Below are positions 1 through 12,606 of a stretch of 64,000 bases of DNA, piece by piece. The notes beneath the pieces were generated by a model that was not told where the DNA came from, made no database searches, and saw nothing but the letters and a program-made list of their open reading frames with translations. The stretch spans positions 20,746,537 to 20,810,536 of the forward strand of contig NC_057791.1 of NCBI RefSeq assembly GCF_014905175.1, written 5' to 3'. The translations under genes were made by a program, and so were the position numbers. This DNA is from Aphidius gifuensis. Taxonomy: Eukaryota > Arthropoda > Insecta > Hymenoptera > Braconidae. Position 1 is the first letter of the stretch; every line of letters begins with the position of its first letter.

Positions 1-150
1 TGAATTTGCTGAATATGTGTTCCTAGATACTTTAAAAATTCATGAGCTGTTGAATTTTTTATCTTTTATCATCAACAATTTAAATGCTCAAACAAATTAT
101 TAAAAAAAAAAAAATCATAATTAAATTATTTTTAAATATTTATGTTTCAG

Positions 151-229
151 ACTTTTTGATGTCATCAGGAAGCCCAAGAAATTATTCAGCTCGATCACCA
201 GGAGTTACATCAACGCCAACAGTAACAAG
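151..229 (+). CDS. Candidate internal coding exon, protein unknown
   Basis: This 79-nt segment is preceded by an acceptor (TTTATGTTTCAG) and followed by a donor (AAG then GTAAAA). Two frames are open. The frame starting at 153 reads FLMSSGSPRNYSARSPG and goes on Ser/Thr/Pro-rich; about 21 of its 25 third positions are A or T, as expected for coding DNA here. The frame starting at 152 gives a basic peptide (LFDVIRKPKKLFSS...) but its third positions are mostly G or C, so I prefer the first. In that frame the incoming intron is phase 1 and the outgoing one phase 2. The peptide looks like a disordered, low-hydrophobicity region. I do not recognise the protein. The rest of the gene would lie to the left of the window. 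Confidence 0.42.
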
Positions 230-350
230 GTAAAATTACTACAATTTTTTTTCATCCTTAGTACTTGGTACTTGGTTATATTTTTCTCGATAAAAAAAAA
301 AAAAAAACTATCATTAATCATTTAAAATGTATTTTTTTATATCTCTTTAG

Positions 351-398
351 TTTTTTCTTTGTTTTGTTAAATCCGTCCTGCGTATAATATACGACCAG
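351..398 (+). CDS. Possible 48-nt microexon or cryptic exon
   Basis: The segment sits between an acceptor (TATCTCTTTAG) and a near-consensus donor (CAG then GTAAGA). It is exactly 16 codons long and open in phase 0 (FFLCFVKSVLRIIYDQ). It would be compatible only with the less favoured frame of the exon at 151-229; in the favoured frame it would introduce a stop. The GTAAGA donor is the best argument for it. The left third is a T-rich tract that may simply be the polypyrimidine part of an acceptor. Chance pairing of splice-like motifs is quite possible. Confidence 0.15.
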
Positions 399-678
399 GT
401 AAGACTATGTGAATAAAGCTTGAAAAAGCTTTTTGGTTTGAAAAGTTTTATTCGTACAATGTTGGGCATCATGACTGCACGCGTTACTTTTTTTCGTTCA
501 GCCCTGGTTGTAAACCGTTTTGAATCCTACCGAATTAGGATGGCCGTTAGCACACCAAGCCAACTTATTATCCACCTTCCTATATATATCTATACATATA
601 ACTTTTTTTTCCTTTTTTTTTTTTTCTTTTTCTTTATTATTTTATATTTTTATATATTTTTTTTTTTTGTTCCTACAG

Positions 679-736
679 GCTAAAGCACAAAGTGTGTATG
701 GAAGATGTGCAAGACGAACTTTGTCGAAAAGTTTAA
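679..736 (+). CDS. Candidate terminal coding exon
   Basis: A long T tract ending TTGTTCCTACAG is a strong acceptor, and a more complex sequence follows. Joined in phase 2 to the exon at 151-229, it reads on as RLKHKVCMEDVQDELCRKV and stops at TAA 734-736. In the alternative phase-0 frame it reads AKAQSVYGRCARRTLSKS and stops at TAG 745-747. Either way an early stop makes this a last-exon candidate. No AATAAA signal is seen in the following few hundred bases, so a 3' UTR would have to be long. An imperfect hairpin lies at 811-834 in that putative UTR. The protein is not recognised. Confidence 0.22.
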
Positions 737-747
737 CCCCGCTCTAG

Positions 748-3700
748 TTTTATATAGGCGACACTTTAAACCCCCAAGGTCTTACACTTATATTGGTTTA
801 CTTCGTTTTCACGAGAATGCTACTGTAGTCTCGTATTTTCTTCAAGACGAACACACAAAGAAAAATAGATAATGTATATAAATTTATTTCGACCGTGAAC
901 CCATCAATGCGCCAGAAAATTTTCTTTATTTTTACTTTGCGCATTTATTGATATATATTTTTTATACATGTATTTTATCAATCGATTAATCAAAGATTGC
1001 TCGCAACTGCATCAACAATACGTGATAAGAAAAAATTGGCTGATGTGTCAATGATTTTATGTGTTGACAATAGAATATTTCAACAATAGAAATACATTTA
1101 AATTTTGTATGTGCATACGTGGGCATACGTGATGAACGAATATTAAAAAAAATTTCTTTTTCTTTAAATATATAATTTTAAATTCAATAATAACGTGATT
1201 GTAACATGATATTGCAACAAAAAAATTTCAAAACATATACTAATGTTGATTATTTAACACGCACAATTATTAACAATGTGTATCGTGTTTAATGCACCCT
1301 CAAATATGAGTTTAACACGTAATGTTACAATTATAAACTCAAATCTCAAGTTGAATTACAAAAATTTTTAAATCATTTTGAAAATAAAACTGTATCATTT
1401 AAAAAATTAAAATTCATTTTACATATATTATTTTAATTTCCATAAATAAATATTGTACAAAATTGATTGAACAATACTTTTTTTTTTATTTAAAAATTAA
1501 AATAGAAAATTTAACAAAATTTTATTATCAAACTTGATAAATTTTGTTGAATCAGCTGATTTAATGAATTTACTATAATGAAATTGTCAATTACAATTTC
1601 ATGAAAGTAAATGGCTAAAAATTTACATGTAAAATATAAAAAAAAAAAGAAATTCAAATATAAATTTCCTATAAATAAACTATAAAACATATTAATTTTA
1701 AATTAAAAAAAAGTTCCAATTATAAAAAAAAAAAAAAACAAAAATACTTTTGTTCACAGGAATATACCTCATTAAAACCCATCCCCAATTCACATAAAAT
1801 TGAACTTTCTCGATGAGTCACCCCTGAGGTCGATTAAGTCGACACGACTACGGGATCCAGTTAAAAAAATAATAGACGGTTAGAAACAATACCCGGCATG
1901 GTGGCGACTGCGTGACGTAAACTAGTGTTTAATGTAAAACGGCTGGTTAGAAATGAATACAGGGCTTTATATATATATGGATATTTTGTAAAATATATAT
2001 TGCACCAAGTTAATACCATTAGCGTAAACACAAGACAACAGCTCGTGGCCCCTCGACAATTTTTCCAGACTTGAAAGGGTGTCTTGAGAAGTTTATTGTA
2101 TAATACCATTCTCGTTGGAATAAAAAAAATATTATTTTTACCATGATCAAAGAACGTTATAGTATTTTTAATTAAATTTTTTAAATTAATGTCATGATGG
2201 CACGTAACAACAATAGTAGCGATTGAATTTATATTGATTTTACAAAATTATACTAGTATTTTTTCTATTTTTTTTTTCAATAAATAAATTGTTATAATTA
2301 ATAATTATGAAAAATTAAACACTATGCGACAAAGAATTTGTCAAAGGTTCACAATAATTATTCGAGTAATTTATATAAAAATAAATAAATAAATTATTTA
2401 TTTAATTGACAGATTAATCAATTGATAAATAAATGTCAATGAAAATTTAATATCAATTTATAAAATACAAAAGAATTAAAATGATAAAAAATAATAAAAT
2501 TAAATATTTTTAATAATATATATGTTTAGTGGTTAAACTAACAAACTATCTACAATCTCAAATTCAAATCTAGATGAATGACTGTGATTACGTGAAGTAA
2601 CATTATGATCCATTTCATTTTACAAGATGTTGCTTGAAATCTGGCGTGCTAATATTCCATACTAAGCTAGACAAAGTGAGCCTCAAAATAAATAACCAAC
2701 AAAAATTAAAACCAATACTTTTATTTTCTACAAACTTAAGTGTTTTACGTCACATTACATTAACCACTGCAATTCAACGACTTTTTCAATCATGCTTTTA
2801 ACTTGAAAATAAATAAAAAAAAACACACATAAAAGAAAAACAAATATACTAAAAGTAAATTAAAATTTATTTCAATCTTGACATAATTATTTCTTTATGA
2901 TATTTTGTTATTTAAAATAACAAAAACTTTAATTATATATAGTTTCAAAGAAATTGATATCTGTTGAAATAATAACGAGGAAAAAATATATAATGAAAAT
3001 AAAAATGAAAAAGTAAACAGTTAAAAATTTTCAGTTGTCAGGCATACAAGTCAAGAGGTTACAGATGGAATGCAAAATAAGTCAACGACTTGTGTGTGTA
3101 TATAAAACTAGGCCAAAACTCATATAAAATGAGGAAAAAAAAAGGGATATCCTGGGTATAAAAGATGTGTATCCAGATGGTAGAAATCGTTGAAACTTTT
3201 CGACAACCGCATTTATCAAAATTCATCGTCATTTTAAATTAAAACAAAAGTGAAAATTATATATACCTTTTATTTTTTTAACTGATAAAAATATGAGATT
3301 TATAAATAACAAAGATAGGATCATGATGTTATTAAAGTGTCTGTGTGTTTATAACGAAAAAAAATAAATAAAAATAATAATTGTTTCATTGAAACGTGCT
3401 GTATGAAGAAAAAAAAGGATTTATTCTCATAAACCCACAAAGAGAGAAAATTATTTTGCTTTTATCTCAACACTCGAGGCATTATTTCTATCGGTAAATG
3501 TCTGGATGAATTCCGTGACTGATCGATCTTCTAACAACTTTTCAACGAGATACAAAAAATAAAATAAATAAATAAAAAGGTCGTTGTTGTTGTTGATTGT
3601 GATTAAGGTTTATAAAGTTTTTTTTTTTTTTCCAATATACCAAGCAATATATACTTTAAGTTATATTGATAAATTGAATAATCAAATATTAAATTAAAAT

Positions 3701-4197
3701 AATAAAAAATTAATAATAATAGTAATTCAATAAATAAAGTATCAAATATAACATAAAGAAGATTTTTCCACGCGTGATTTGATGTTTTGTTGTCCATTAG
3801 AACAAGGAAGTGGAATGCGAAATAGCTTGTTGATGGGAGATCGGTTGATACGGTAACCATGACTACGGGGGTTTCGAATGCCTGTTACCTGGGCAACAAC
3901 TTTTGCACTGTACATAGACAAGGATGCTTTTATTTTATACACATATACAGTGGCTATGTTTTATATACCTATAGTATTTGGTGGCTGTCACCACCTCGAT
4001 CACGACATCTTCCTTTTTTTATTTATTTATTTATTTTGCTTTTTTTTTTTTTTCGCGTATACTGGTATGCCACTGTACCACCACTACCATCACCATCACC
4101 ACGACTACTACTACTACTATTACATATTCTTCATTGCCGAGCCAATCACGTACCATTCAAAGTGACATAGACTTGGAATACAAGAACGTAGGTAGAA
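748..4197. other. AT-rich non-coding stretch with GC islands
   Basis: No supported gene. Two more complex islands stand out. One at about 1790-1935 contains the dyad GTCGA-TTAAG-TCGAC at 1829-1843 and a TGACGT motif. The other, at about 3770-3930, is open in two minus-strand frames (3603-3860 and 3742-3942) but shows no good exon border. A TTTA repeat run lies near 4018-4040, followed by CAC/TAC trinucleotide-rich sequence to about 4130. The rest is poly-A/T and AT-rich sequence. Confidence 0.6.
811..834 (+). other. Hairpin-forming dyad
   Basis: ACGAGA (811-816) pairs with TCTCGT (829-834), and the inner CTAC/GTAG (820-828) is also self-complementary, with a 3-nt bulge (ATG). If 679-736 is a last exon, this would lie in its 3' UTR. 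No function can be read from the sequence. Confidence 0.35.
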
Positions 4198-4419
4198 TCA
4201 ATTACTATATCGGTGTGATGCACGAGAAAAGGGGATGAAGCCGGAAAAGGAAGGAACGGAGGACCGAGGCGTAATGATTGTGATAGTCTGATGCTGTGTT
4301 ATTGGAGAAATGTAAAATCCTGAAAAAGAATATATACCTTTCTTAATCAAATCAGGATTGATGTTGTCTTCCTGATTTTTATTAGCTCCATTCATTTTAA
4401 TTGGATATAATTTTTTCAT
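4198..4419 (-). CDS. Small ORF, 73 codons, unknown
   Basis: An ATG-initiated minus-strand ORF begins MKKLYPIKMNGANKNQ and continues rich in Asn, Asp, Glu and Lys with A/T-ending codons, unlike the Phe/Tyr/Ile-rich chance ORFs around it. The second half is Ser/Thr/Pro/Ile-rich. In the middle is a GTATAT...TTTTTCAG pair only 18 nt apart, too short for an ordinary insect intron; the donor half could instead be the end of a first coding exon. No signal peptide or membrane segment is evident. No family is recognised. It could be a first exon, a short peptide gene or chance. Confidence 0.22.
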   Translation of the reverse strand: MKKLYPIKMNGANKNQEDNINPDLIKKGIYSFSGFYISPITQHQTITIITPRSSVPSFSGFIPFSRASHRYSN

Positions 4420-7400
4420 TTTTTTTTCAATCAATAATCATACTTGATTGACTCATTGGAAGAAATTTATATCAATGGAAAATATATATGAATTTGTCAA
4501 TAATTAGTCATGAAGTGATTTCATTATAAATTTCATATTTTTTTTTTTTTTAATTATACAGTGAGTTATGTTCATTCTACTGAATAATTGTTATAATTAT
4601 TTTTCTTTTTTTACTCTGTGTACAAATACATGAATATAAGATGAGTGAAAAAATATAAATTGATTGAAAAGAACAAAAAAATATAATATAAAAAAGTCAA
4701 TCATAAAATCATAAAATTATTATTGGTATGAAATAAAATAGCATTGAGTAAAGAAAAATAATAATAATAAATTCTAGAGAGAAAAAAAAAAAAAATTATT
4801 GGTTGCAAGTATTATTTCTTTTTCCACTGTTTTGTTCTCATGAGACATGACTCGAATCAATGAGTTACTAAAAATATATAAAATGCTTCAAGCTCCATTT
4901 AAAATAAAAATTATTATTAAATTATTTTATCTTTTGTTATTGAACTTTGTGACCATAAAAAAATCAATTCAATTGATATTAATAAATAACTTTTTAAAAA
5001 TGATTTATTCTTTTTAAATTGATAAATAAGTATATTTTTTTTTTTTTTCATTTTCTTTTTGCTTCAAAGCATATTGTATTATTATTTTACCACGCACAGA
5101 CACAGCTTCTTAATCAGAGCCTATATGCCAGCATAAAATTTCACGTACATATAATACAGCACGAGGCAGCCGTTTTTCAAATTTATGTATCCAACTTGTA
5201 GAGGATTGGGATATAAGTTGTGTCTGATATAAAAAAATAAAAAATAAAACGAAGAAGAAAAAAACAGCGATGATGAGATCGTTATTTGGTGACACGTGTG
5301 CGGTAATGGTGTCATGATCGTCTTCTTTTATAAAAACTTCCAGAAGGTGCCATTGTCTCGCTTGACTTTTCGTCAAATTTTCTCAGTCAAATAACATTAC
5401 TCACTCGTATCATCCAATATCCCATGATAATAAAAAAGGAAAAAATTCAATTTTCTTTGTTACAAAAAGCTTGTATTTATAAACAAATAATAACAAAAAA
5501 AATAAAATAAAATAATTGCGGTTATATTTTATTTCTAAACATAAATTGTGTTTAGCTACAATATTCATGCTACTTAATTCTTTTCAACGATATAATTATT
5601 CATTAGTTAAATGGCATTGTTAAAAATCAGTGAAGCCTAGTTATCATATATGTAGCTTATATATAAACATGTGTATAACAACTATACCCCTATTATTTAA
5701 ATTCTTTTTCATTGAAATAAAAAAATATAAAAATATACCTATGTATCTAAAGGTTTACCACTGATCGAGAACAGTGAACCCGCTAGTCTAGTTGATATGC
5801 CTCGTTGTGCACACGTGAAAAAAGAAAAAAAAATTAACCTGAATGAATACATGGGTCTCTCATTTCAACCCCAATATGCTTGTATATAAAAATATATATT
5901 GCATAAAATATATGATGAAGAATTGAGATGTATAGAAAAGCACACACCTAACAAGCCTCAAAAATGTATAGACACATTGCCAGCTGATTTATTTTATAAT
6001 ATATATGACCCCATTGCGGATACACACTCGTCCTTTCTCTCCTTTTTTTTTTTTTCTACTGACAATACAATTCCCTTCTACTTTGCACCCAACCCCACAA
6101 ACAACACCACCACCATCACCGCCACTACTACTAGCAAGTACCACCCCTCGTTTAAAATATATACCTAACTACATTTCTTTATTGTCAAGTTTCCACTATT
6201 TTTATATACAATTGAAATAGGTACCGATCAATTGTCCTCGTTTATTCTGATGGTTTTATGTTACCTTGTTTCGTTTTTTTTTTTTTTATTTATTTGCTAC
6301 AGTTTCGAGGTCTCCAATCTGTGCTCGACTTTTGTCGCGACCCTATCAATTTATTTCAAGTACTTTTTTTCTAGTTTTATTCATTTTTTTTTTTTTACAA
6401 ATACATTTTTGTGTGTACACAGATTATAGATAAAAAGATTAAAAAATAAGTAGTATTATTAAACGGATGTCATGTGGGCGCACATGTATTTTTAATCAAT
6501 ATATTTAAAAAATTAAAAGAAGGAAAAAAATGAAGTACTCTGGGCAGAGGAGTTTGACAGCTCGGAGGGAAATGAATAAATAAATATAAAAATAAAAATA
6601 AAGTAATATAAAGAGAAAAGAAGAGTTTTTATTGTGTAATGCTGATGCATGATGCTGCTTCAGTGATGCTTTCTATTATGATTTTTTTTTTATATGTATT
6701 TTTTTTTCTCTACTCTGTCGATTTTACGTTATGCTCGTTGAGTCGTACGTTTGTCTGAGTATTACTTATTTGCACCGTTGTCGTTCAATATGGCCGTGAG
6801 CCATATGCCGAACCATATCATGACTCCTCAATAATAATAATACATACACATTCATACCTTTATATATATCATATACATATGCAAACAGTATGTGTTGAAT
6901 TTAGACCATTTTCGAGTAGCCATGGTCCTCCTGTTCACCCAACCAGTGAATCCTTTGTTTTCATTTTCACTTGAATGCACCAATCTCACTATTTCACCCC
7001 AATACTTTTCTTCTCAACACCCCTTTTTGCACAAAACAAATGTCCTCAAGCCTCTTTCATGTGCCTTGTACTTGCACATAGATTTTATTTAATTTTTTTT
7101 TTTTTTCATTATTTTTCCTTTTCTTTTTATTTATTTATTTAATTTTTTTTTTTTTAATTTCAATTCTCAGTTTTTTTCAATTGTCATTTTCACTTATTTC
7201 ACTTTCATCCACCCATCATATATACATACCTATTTTTTTATTATTTTTTTTCGCTTATCTTTTTATTCTGCGTTACGTCCATTTTTTTTTATTTGTATTA
7301 TTTTTATTTGTTTTTATTTTTCAATTATATTACTCGTCACTCGACTGCCATCAATTGTATTTATTTTTATTTTTCCATAAAGTTAACAAACTTCAATTTA

Positions 7401-7763
7401 TATTTACATTTGAAAAAAAAAAAAAAAAAAAAAACCAACAACATTTATTGAATTTTTATATATATTTTAAATTATTTATTATTATGAAATAAAAAATTTT
7501 TCAATATTTTTTTTAATCATAAAAATAAAAACACTGATAATAAAAATTAAATAACAATTGTTTGTTGTTTTTTTTTTTTTTAATTACAATTTTTATATAT
7601 ATAAAATAACATTACTTTAATTTAAAAAATTTCATAGAGATTGACATAAAAATTTTGTCACAAATAAAAAAAATAAAAAATGATAAAAAATGTCAATGTC
7701 TATCGATAAATGTGACACTCAAATAGCTGAATTTGTTGAGTATGATAATAATAGATGAGCAAT
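4420..7763. other. AT-rich non-coding stretch
   Basis: No supported gene. A complex segment at about 5090-5390 is open on the minus strand for 88 codons but has no ATG. CAC/CTA trinucleotide-rich sequence lies at about 6098-6135. A perfect 7-bp dyad, ATATGGC-CGTGA-GCCATAT, lies at 6788-6806. Long T runs interrupt 7090-7170 and an A20-type run lies near 7413-7433. Confidence 0.6.
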
Positions 7764-8178
7764 GAGAGAGAGTGCTTGCACGTATTCACCACGATGCAAA
7801 GTTTTAAAAAAAATAATAAAAAATGTAGAAGGTACATGTCTAAAAGCTAATCGAGTCAACCCCGACTAACCCAATCTGAAAACAATGTCGTTTAGAAGCT
7901 GCAAGCGAGCTGCTTCACGATTGGTAATACAATACTATCGTGCAGATAGTAGTATATACATACTTTATTTATATATATGGTGGTGTATGGTGGCCAAAGA
8001 AGCACAGTTAATATTGAGTATATTGCAAACATACATTATTATATTGTGATTGCATATGTGTTGTATAAATTGGTATATGTATTGGAAGCAGAAAAATTAG
8101 ACGACGCTTTTAGTCCTTGATTCTATTATCAACGTTTTCAAAGCACATTACACACAATAAGTGCAAGCACTCTCTCTC
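7764..8178. repeat. 18-bp perfect inverted repeat enclosing ~380 bp
   Basis: GAGAGAGAGTGCTTGCAC at 7764-7781 is the exact reverse complement of GTGCAAGCACTCTCTCTC at 8161-8178. The arms enclose about 380 bp of mixed sequence with a GC island near 7855-7945. Part of each arm is (GA)n/(TC)n and the GTGC..GCAC core is itself palindromic, so the match is less improbable than its length suggests. I see no obvious target-site duplication, so calling it a MITE is not supported. Confidence 0.5.
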
Positions 8179-8418
8179 TGTGGATGTGGGTGTGTGTAAG
8201 GGGTTAGTATTGAATTTTCAGCAGTTGGAAATCAAAGGGGTGTGAGTTAAAAAAATAAAAAAAATAAAAAAAAATAGACAGAAGATTATCAGAGGTAGGG
8301 TTTAGTGACAGCACTCACCGAACAAGATTTTTCTCTCAATATATATTTATTTTTTATTTTTTTATTTTCTCACAAGTTTCTTTTTATTTTTTTATTTCTT
8401 GGTTCTTGTTTTCTTTAG

Positions 8419-8476
8419 AAAACTGTCATTTTGACTCATGTGGTCGGCTCTGGTGTCAAACTTCTTTCCAAGTCTG
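8419..8476 (+). CDS. Candidate short internal exon
   Basis: A strong acceptor (TTGTTTTCTTTAG) and a GTGAGA donor bracket 58 nt of balanced composition. Two frames are open: KTVILTHVVGSGVKLLSKS, and a Cys-rich one, NCHFDSCGRLWCQTSFQVW. The first frame can be joined in phase to the candidate exon at 18883-18946. There is no codon-use argument strong enough to choose between frames. It may be a genuine small exon of a long-intron gene or a chance pairing of splice motifs. Confidence 0.2.
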
Positions 8477-11400
8477 GTGAGAGACTTTTGAAATATAACG
8501 TCAAAATGTGCACGATGCTTTTTCGTATTGCCCGGATGGACACTTGAGTTTAGAGATTATGAAAAAATAAGGGGAGGTTTTACTCTATCCAGATATAATT
8601 TTAACGGAAAAACCATATTATGTGCTTTTAAAATTCCCATTAAAAATTTTTATATATTTTTTATTTTTTTATTTTCACAAAGAGATTATTATTTTGTATA
8701 TCATAATAAATTTTAACTTGTTATAATTTTGAATTTATTTTATTTTTATATATATTTATTTTTTTATGATTTAAAAAAAAATAAATATAAATGTCAAATG
8801 TATATAAGAATAAATTATTTTTATGATTTTTTATTTTTATTTTTAACATTATATTATTATATTTGAGATAAAATAAAATATAGAAATAATGAGTAAATTT
8901 TGTGTGCATTTGATTTGCCTTCTGGCACAAGCAACGACTTCAATTTCAATATGCACTTCTCTGTACAATATTCCTATAATAATTTGGTTGCCAGATACCA
9001 AGATTTCGAGATTGTATGTTGTATTTTATTTAAAATACATGCAACCATTTATCGATAAGGTCAAAAATCGTTTTTCAATATATACTATTGTCTTATTAAA
9101 CAATCTTCTCCCTCTAGTATTTTATAATTTTAAAATTTATCCAATTTTCATACAACAAAATTTATAAACTTTTGAAATTTGCGTGTAGATAATTAGTTCA
9201 CTTTGTTGTCAAACTTTGATTGAGTTTTTGATAACGTTATTTTCTGTTTACATCTATAAAAAAAAATATAATAATGATAATAATTTTACAGCCAATTTTC
9301 TCAGCTGTAAAAAAGTATAAATAATTTTCTCATAAATCAAAATTATACAACACTATAACTATAACAAAAAAAAAAAGAAAAAATAACTATCCAATAAATA
9401 GATAAAAAAGACTTGTAAAAAACATTTTACTTCTATTGACAAGTTTATTTTTTAATAATAAAAGTTACATGAAAAAATAAAAAAAGAAAATCAGAGAATA
9501 TGGTTGCGGCAAATGCACTTGAAATCAAAAGACTAGAAGCACTAGCTTATAATACACATTTGTAAACAAATTCAAAAAATAAAAATTGAAGACACCACAG
9601 GGGTGTTTCTTGACCCTTGGAAATATATTTATATTATGTATACACACGAAACACATGCCTTGCAGATGCAAGCCTCATTGTAAAGTTCACTGTGACGGTA
9701 AAATGGTATATATAGGAAGTTGGTGTCGAAATATATATACACGCGATGCATTTTTTTTTATTTTTACATCTGCATTGTGTTAGTTACGGTCGATTTTACT
9801 CGTATTTCTTGAAAATACGAAAAGAATAATATATAAAAAATAAGAAATATATTTTTTATTCAAACCCAATAAATATACAAATAAAAATGATTTATTTATA
9901 AATTAAAATTACCAATACAATATACAACTCTCGAGTGTATAAATTGTATTTTTTTTTTCACTACAATATGACAATGAACTATATCAAGAGTGTAATTATG
10001 AAAAATGAATAATACTTTGTAATTGTTTTTCAGACAAATACTGTTGTCACAATGAACATAATAGCTTTGATAAATATATTTAATAAAGAGAAAAATAAAC
10101 GACATCAATGTAGGTTAACAAACATAAATTAAATTTACACGTATATATTTTTTTCTTTTGCATATATGTGTATATGAAAATATTAATTAGTATACGATAA
10201 ACATATTAAAATGAATAATGATAATAATAATGATAATAATAGTAGTTATACCAAGTGAGAGCTGAGTTTATGAAAGCTTGACTCGAGTCAGTCAGTAATA
10301 TATACATGCAGATATAATATCGATAAAAGTTTTGTAATTTAGAGTTAAATTTATATATATACACTGATCCTTCTCTACGCTATGGAACAATCAAACTGTA
10401 ATTAGTAGAAACGACATGAAACTAATTTCTAATGGATAGCAACAAGAAACATTCAGTGATTCGAGAATAGTATAACGATCATGTTTTGTCATGTCATGTG
10501 TCTTGGATAAAGTACATAAATAAAAATTTTAATTCATTAAATTTATATACTATTATGCAAGTTAATTATATTTTTTTTTTAAATATCAATTTACAAAAAA
10601 AATAAATAATGAATAAACATAGTATTATTTAAATTGAAATTTATTAAAAAAAAAAAAAAAAAAGTATACATTAAAATATATCATTTTACTAATTGTTTGC
10701 AAAAAAAATTAAATCATATACATGTATAATAATAATTATTTTGTGTAATAAAATAAAAATTAAATACATTAAAATTAATTATAATATCAATTACAATGTT
10801 AATATTCAAACAACTAGTGCAAATGAAATTTATGTTTTTTTAAAATGATGATTTAAAAGGAAAGAGAATAGAAATGGCTTTTGCAAAGTCAACCATGCAT
10901 TAACTCTCATCCTAGTGGTGGATGCTGAGTAAAGTGCGTGGGGTAGAAAAAAAAAAGAAAAAAATAAAATAAAACAAGATGGGGTTATATATATGATGGT
11001 GGAACCTTTTACTGTCTGGTCCTATACTTTATACGTACATATACTTGTACTATTTCTACACTCACATACGACCACACATGGAAAAAATGAAAAAAAAAAA
11101 AAAAACCTTGCTAGCCATAAAATTGCTTTCCCACTCGTTCATCGTCCTCACAAATGCCAGGCACTCCTCAATTCCTATATATACATATATTTCTGGTCAA
11201 GGGGACTACTGCATTGCCCATCCTCACTAAACCATTTTATTTCACCTTCAGTCATTCATCTACAGCTGTGTTTACTTCAATTTCACTCATCGTTGATACA
11301 TTTATATATATACATACATACATGCATGCATAGACACTTCATCAATATACATTTTACAGCATTAAATAAATTGATCATTCAAGTTTACTGCACTTTTTTA

Positions 11401-12411
11401 CACCCTCATTCAATTTCTATACATATAAAATACAACGTTTTCGTATTTATTTATAAAATAATATTTATTCAATCAACATTTAACCGAAAAAATATATAAA
11501 TTTTATGTTCATATGTTGTAATATATATATTATTATTTTTTTTTTTTCAATTTTACTGTCGAAAATATATTAAAAATAATGTATTGAAATCGAAACAATG
11601 ACTCGATATATTCAACTATCTCATAGTTCCGGAATTTTCAATCGATTGTGTCTGTTTATGTATGAATTTACTCTAATAGACATTTCGCGTGTCCCATCAT
11701 GTATAAACAACTTGTATAAATCATATTTATACTGAAGAGCACTGAATTCTTATGAAAAAAAAAATGAAAAAAAAAATCTGAAACTCAGAATTGTTGGCAT
11801 TAATGTTGTCATGTTTTGTACAATGGAATACGACGCGTTAAAAAATGAATTGTTGTCAACTTCATAAAGCTCTATTATTCACATTTTATTACCATGCAAA
11901 TATATGCAAAAATACTTTATCATTTTAAAACAAAAAAAAAAAATTTATAAATAAAATAAAAGAGTTTCATCTATTTAGTCGTATATATATGTTTATAACA
12001 AATCTACTTTTCGGCCTTGGATATTATTGTAATTTTAAAAATGAATTTTATAAAAAATATAATTGCTAGGATTTTTCTGCTTTTATAGGGTGGTTGTTGA
12101 AGCAATGAAATTTATTTTTTTATTTTTTGTTTTTATATATTGCATTTCAAGAAATGTTAGAAAGACTGGGCTATTTTTAATCAACTTTGCAACTTCAAAG
12201 TAGCTCTGTCACTCTACGCTTCTCAATCCATTTTTATTTTTCATTTTTTAAAATTTTTATTTACCAGTTCTTCTTTTCTGCTTTTATATACATTTTTTAT
12301 TATTATTTATCTTTTTTTTTTTCTTTTATTTATTTTCATTTCTCAACATTTTCATATAGAGAGTTTTATTCATTTATTTTTTCTATTTTTTTTTCATGTA
12401 TACACACACAA
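8477..12411. other. AT-rich non-coding stretch
   Basis: No supported gene. ORFs present (for example 8889-9167 and 10993-11499) are dominated by Ile/Tyr/Phe/His and almost lack acidic residues, as expected from pyrimidine-rich chance reading. A short Cys-rich reading (9655-9745) is described in the findings. A complex island lies at about 10855-10945. Confidence 0.55.
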
Positions 12412-12606
12412 GTGAATATTCTTGAAATAGAAATTGGAAGAGTTGCGATCAACACCCGCAAGACTTTAATATACGTCTCTATGTTTTTCAACGAACTTGT
12501 AAGCAGTTATCACATTATGGCAATTATTATTTATGAAGTGTTAAAATTTAAAAATATCATTACTTATACTATACAACAAGATTGCTACCGAATAAATAAA
12601 CATTAA
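12412..12606 (+). CDS. Possible 3'-terminal exon or chance ORF
   Basis: After about 200 bp of T-rich sequence ending in CACACACAAG, the reading changes abruptly to 64 codons of balanced composition (VNILEIEIGRVAINTRK..., then Ile/Lys/Glu-rich) ending at TAA. A polypyrimidine tract followed by AG directly before a complex open frame is the layout of a last exon. There is no ATG at the border; internal Met codons exist. An upstream exon with matching phase was not identified and the product is not recognised. Confidence 0.18.
   Translation: MNILEIEIGRVAINTRKTLIYVSMFFNELVSSYHIMAIIIYEVLKFKNIITYTIQQDCYRINKH

Noticed and set aside
10993..11499. 168-codon ATG ORF, the longest on the + strand outside the main exon
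   Set aside because: Rich in Ile, Tyr, His, Phe and Leu with no Asp and almost no Glu, running through (TA)n and A/T tracts; best explained as chance reading of pyrimidine-rich DNA.
12187..12411. N-terminal part of a 139-codon ORF
   Set aside because: Almost entirely Phe, Tyr, Ile and Ser from a T-rich tract; only the distal part (12412-12606) is kept as a weak exon candidate.
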